NCBI GenBank assembly: GCA_012511925.1 | Contig: JAAZFD010000031.1 | Coordinates: 1 to 5,915, forward strand | Direction of reading: 5' to 3' | DNA: 5,915 nucleotides | From: Clostridiales bacterium | Lineage (GTDB): Bacteria > Bacillota > Clostridia > Christensenellales > CAG-138 | In this document: one piece after another, positions 4,988 to 5,915 of the stretch | How positions within the stretch are numbered: position 1 is the first letter of the stretch | How the letters are laid out: each line of letters opens with the position of its first letter | Position numbers and translations under genes: made by a program | Notes under the pieces: generated by a model | Seen by the model: the letters and a program-made list of their open reading frames with translations, nothing else | Databases searched by the model: none | Told to the model about the DNA's origin: nothing

Positions 4988-5394
4988 TGCTTATAGCTTT
5001 GAGTGTATTGTAAGATGCCCTCTGCATTGCCTGAAAGCAGTTGCATTCTGGTTGCGGTTAATTGCACGAAATACGCAATACATACGCAAATCATAAACGC
5101 TATTGCATTGCCTTGCGATAGTTTCGCATATAGTCTTTTCTCCCCATCAACCCTAAGCCCAACGCAAGCCACAGCCGAAAAAAATGCAAGCGAATAAACC
5201 AACATGCAAGCCATTCCAATATACTTGAATACGGTAATACTCGTCTTTTCGTATTCTATAAAATGCTCTAAGCCCTGCCAAATATACGGCTCATTCACAA
5301 AAAGAATTGCAATGAAGCAAAGCATATAAACAACAAACGAAGCTAAAGCTATAACGCTTGATATTGTACCAACCTTTTTGATTGAATCTTTCAT
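4972..5394 (-). CDS. Membrane protein of unknown function, perhaps truncated by a frameshift
   Basis: A 140-residue predicted integral membrane protein. Hydrophobic segments lie at about 10-33, 54-80 and 94-115. A polar loop, NEPYIWQGLEHFIEYEK, is at ~34-50, and a C-terminal stretch, FVQLTATRMQLLSGNAEG, spans ~109-126, after which the protein ends at SYKQWYSA. The ATG at 5394 has an excellent site, AAAGGAG, 6 nt upstream. No family is firmly recognised; the pattern recalls uncharacterised multi-spanning proteins of Gram-positive bacteria in which further membrane helices follow this last region. Those missing helices appear to be encoded in the -1 frame directly downstream (4826-4987). The gene follows the 65-residue membrane protein gene by 44 bases with no terminator between, so the two are probably co-transcribed. 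Confidence 0.7.
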   Translation of the reverse strand: MKDSIKKVGTISSVIALASFVVYMLCFIAILFVNEPYIWQGLEHFIEYEKTSITVFKYIGMACMLVYSLAFFSAVACVGLRVDGEKRLYAKLSQGNAIAFMICVCIAYFVQLTATRMQLLSGNAEGILQYTQSYKQWYSA

Positions 5395-5438
5395 ATTTTA
5401 CTCCTTTATTTGAATTAAAATTTTGAAGTATGAAAGAC

Positions 5439-5636
5439 TCACTCTAACTTTTCAATAATAGTCTTAACAAAAGGAAAATCGTCTTTGTTTTTCAGAAAAA
5501 ACACAAGCGACTTTGCAACGATTATGCCGATGGAAATAACAATAAGCTCACTCTTAACCGACATGAAAATTCCGCAAGCAAAAGCATACATCAACAGGTA
5601 GAATAGTAGCTTTGATATTGCTAATGCGGTTTTCAT
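5439..5636 (-). CDS. Small two-helix membrane protein
   Basis: A 65-residue protein with hydrophobic segments at about 7-27 and 30-48, followed by a charged cytoplasmic-type tail (KNKDDFPFVKTIIEKLE). The ATG at 5636 has TGGAGGT with a 3-nt gap upstream, and a good promoter lies just before, so the gene is very likely expressed although short. It is the first gene of a group of small membrane proteins on this strand. I do not recognise the family and see no catalytic or metal-binding motif. Confidence 0.7.
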   Translation of the reverse strand: MKTALAISKLLFYLLMYAFACGIFMSVKSELIVISIGIIVAKSLVFFLKNKDDFPFVKTIIEKLE

Positions 5637-5655
5637 ATTACCTCCAGTTTACAAC

Positions 5656-5684
5656 ATTGTACCATTTTTACCCACATCTCGCAA
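5656..5684 (-). promoter_or_regulatory. Promoter of the small membrane protein group
   Basis: On the - strand -35 TTGCGA (5684-5679), 17-bp spacer, -10 TACAAT (5661-5656) with TGG directly before it (extended -10). The expected start is near 5649, about 13 nt before the ATG at 5636, and the leader holds the GGAGG ribosome binding site. Confidence 0.65.
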
Positions 5685-5689
5685 CCAAC

Positions 5690-5715
5690 AAAAAACGCAC
5701 GGTTTCCCATGCGTT
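5690..5715 (-). terminator. Intrinsic terminator of the aminotransferase gene
   Basis: On the - strand AACGCA (5715-5710) pairs with TGCGTT (5699-5694). An inner GG/CC pair lies across one mismatch with a 4-nt loop, and the run of six T continues from the second arm. It begins about 20 bases past the aminotransferase stop and separates that gene from the membrane protein promoter. Confidence 0.8.
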
Positions 5716-5734
5716 CATTTTAGTTTAATTTATG

Positions 5735-5914
5735 TTATCCAAGCATCTTCTCAACCGCCGCCAGTTTAATACAGCAGCAAAGCAACCTCATAGCCTCGCT
5801 CAACTCCTCAAGTGGCGGGAACGAAGGTGCAATCCTCAAATGCGAATCATCGGGGTCATTATTATAGGGATATGTTGCGCCTGCAGGTGTGATATTCAAT
5901 CCTGCGCTTTTGCA
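5735..5914 (-). CDS. C-terminal end of a PLP-dependent aminotransferase, start outside the window
   Basis: Only the last 59 residues are visible, with TAA at 5737-5735; the gene continues past the right edge. The peptide contains GLNITPAGATYPYNNDPDDSHLRIAPSFPP across residues ~5-34. By family knowledge this matches the end of the MocR-like aspartate aminotransferase family (Pfam Asp_aminotransf type): a G-A-T-x-P-Y segment, then the Arg of LRIAPS that in fold type I aminotransferases binds the substrate alpha-carboxylate. The end, EELSEAMRLLCCCIKLAAVEKMLG, is the usual terminal helix region, although the CCC run is unusual. Such enzymes transfer the amino group between aspartate or a similar amino acid and 2-oxoglutarate. 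Substrate cannot be settled from this fragment. Confidence 0.82.
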   Translation of the reverse strand, partial: CKSAGLNITPAGATYPYNNDPDDSHLRIAPSFPPLEELSEAMRLLCCCIKLAAVEKMLG

Positions 5915-5915
5915 C

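Noticed and set aside
1..5915. Mobile element, phage, CRISPR or tRNA/rRNA features
   Set aside because: No transposase, integrase, spaced repeat array or cloverleaf-like sequence was found on either strand.

Overview
The window looks like a stretch of a moderately AT-rich, low-GC Gram-positive chromosome, most likely an anaerobic member of the Clostridia. The clues are strong purine-rich ribosome binding sites (AAAGGGG, GGAGG), TGn-extended -10 promoters, short hairpin/T-tract terminators, a phosphofructokinase with the residues of a pyrophosphate-using enzyme, a small Xre regulator paired with a membrane protein, and a MocR-like aspartate aminotransferase. I see no phage, transposon, CRISPR or RNA gene. 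The taxon is an inference, because no rRNA or other marker is present.

Left part, + strand (1-2120): the 3' end of a gene for a protein with a C-terminal zinc ribbon, then a promoter and a two-gene unit coding for thymidylate kinase (dTDP synthesis) and a PPi-type 6-phosphofructokinase (glycolysis). The kinase has Asn where the family has Asp in its DRY/DRH motif.

Middle, - strand (2157-3030): a two-gene unit of a small Xre-family regulator and a four-helix membrane protein, joined by an ATGA overlap. A near-consensus promoter with a dyad and repeated operator-like sequence precedes it, and an intrinsic terminator facing the end of the phosphofructokinase gene closes it. The predicted transcript begins at or almost at the regulator's ATG, so the mRNA may be leaderless.

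Right-middle, - strand (3025-4820): S-adenosylhomocysteine hydrolase of the short archaeal/Thermotoga-like type, followed by a small HELLH metallopeptidase-like protein, ending in a clear terminator. A 10-bp inverted repeat brackets the -10 box and includes the ribosome binding site of the hydrolase. It could silence translation of read-through mRNA coming from the operon upstream.

Right, - strand (4826-5684): a run of small membrane proteins (65 aa, 140 aa and a 53-aa reading frame not previously called). The last two overlap in different frames and probably represent one frameshifted gene or a translationally coupled pair. At the right edge (5735-5914) is the C-terminal end of a PLP-dependent aminotransferase with its own terminator.

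Most genes are ordinary housekeeping or small regulatory genes, and I do not see a convincing new multi-gene system. The points worth following are the regulatory arrangements at 2940-3022 and 4769-4812, the frame break near 4980, and the substituted residues in the two + strand enzymes.
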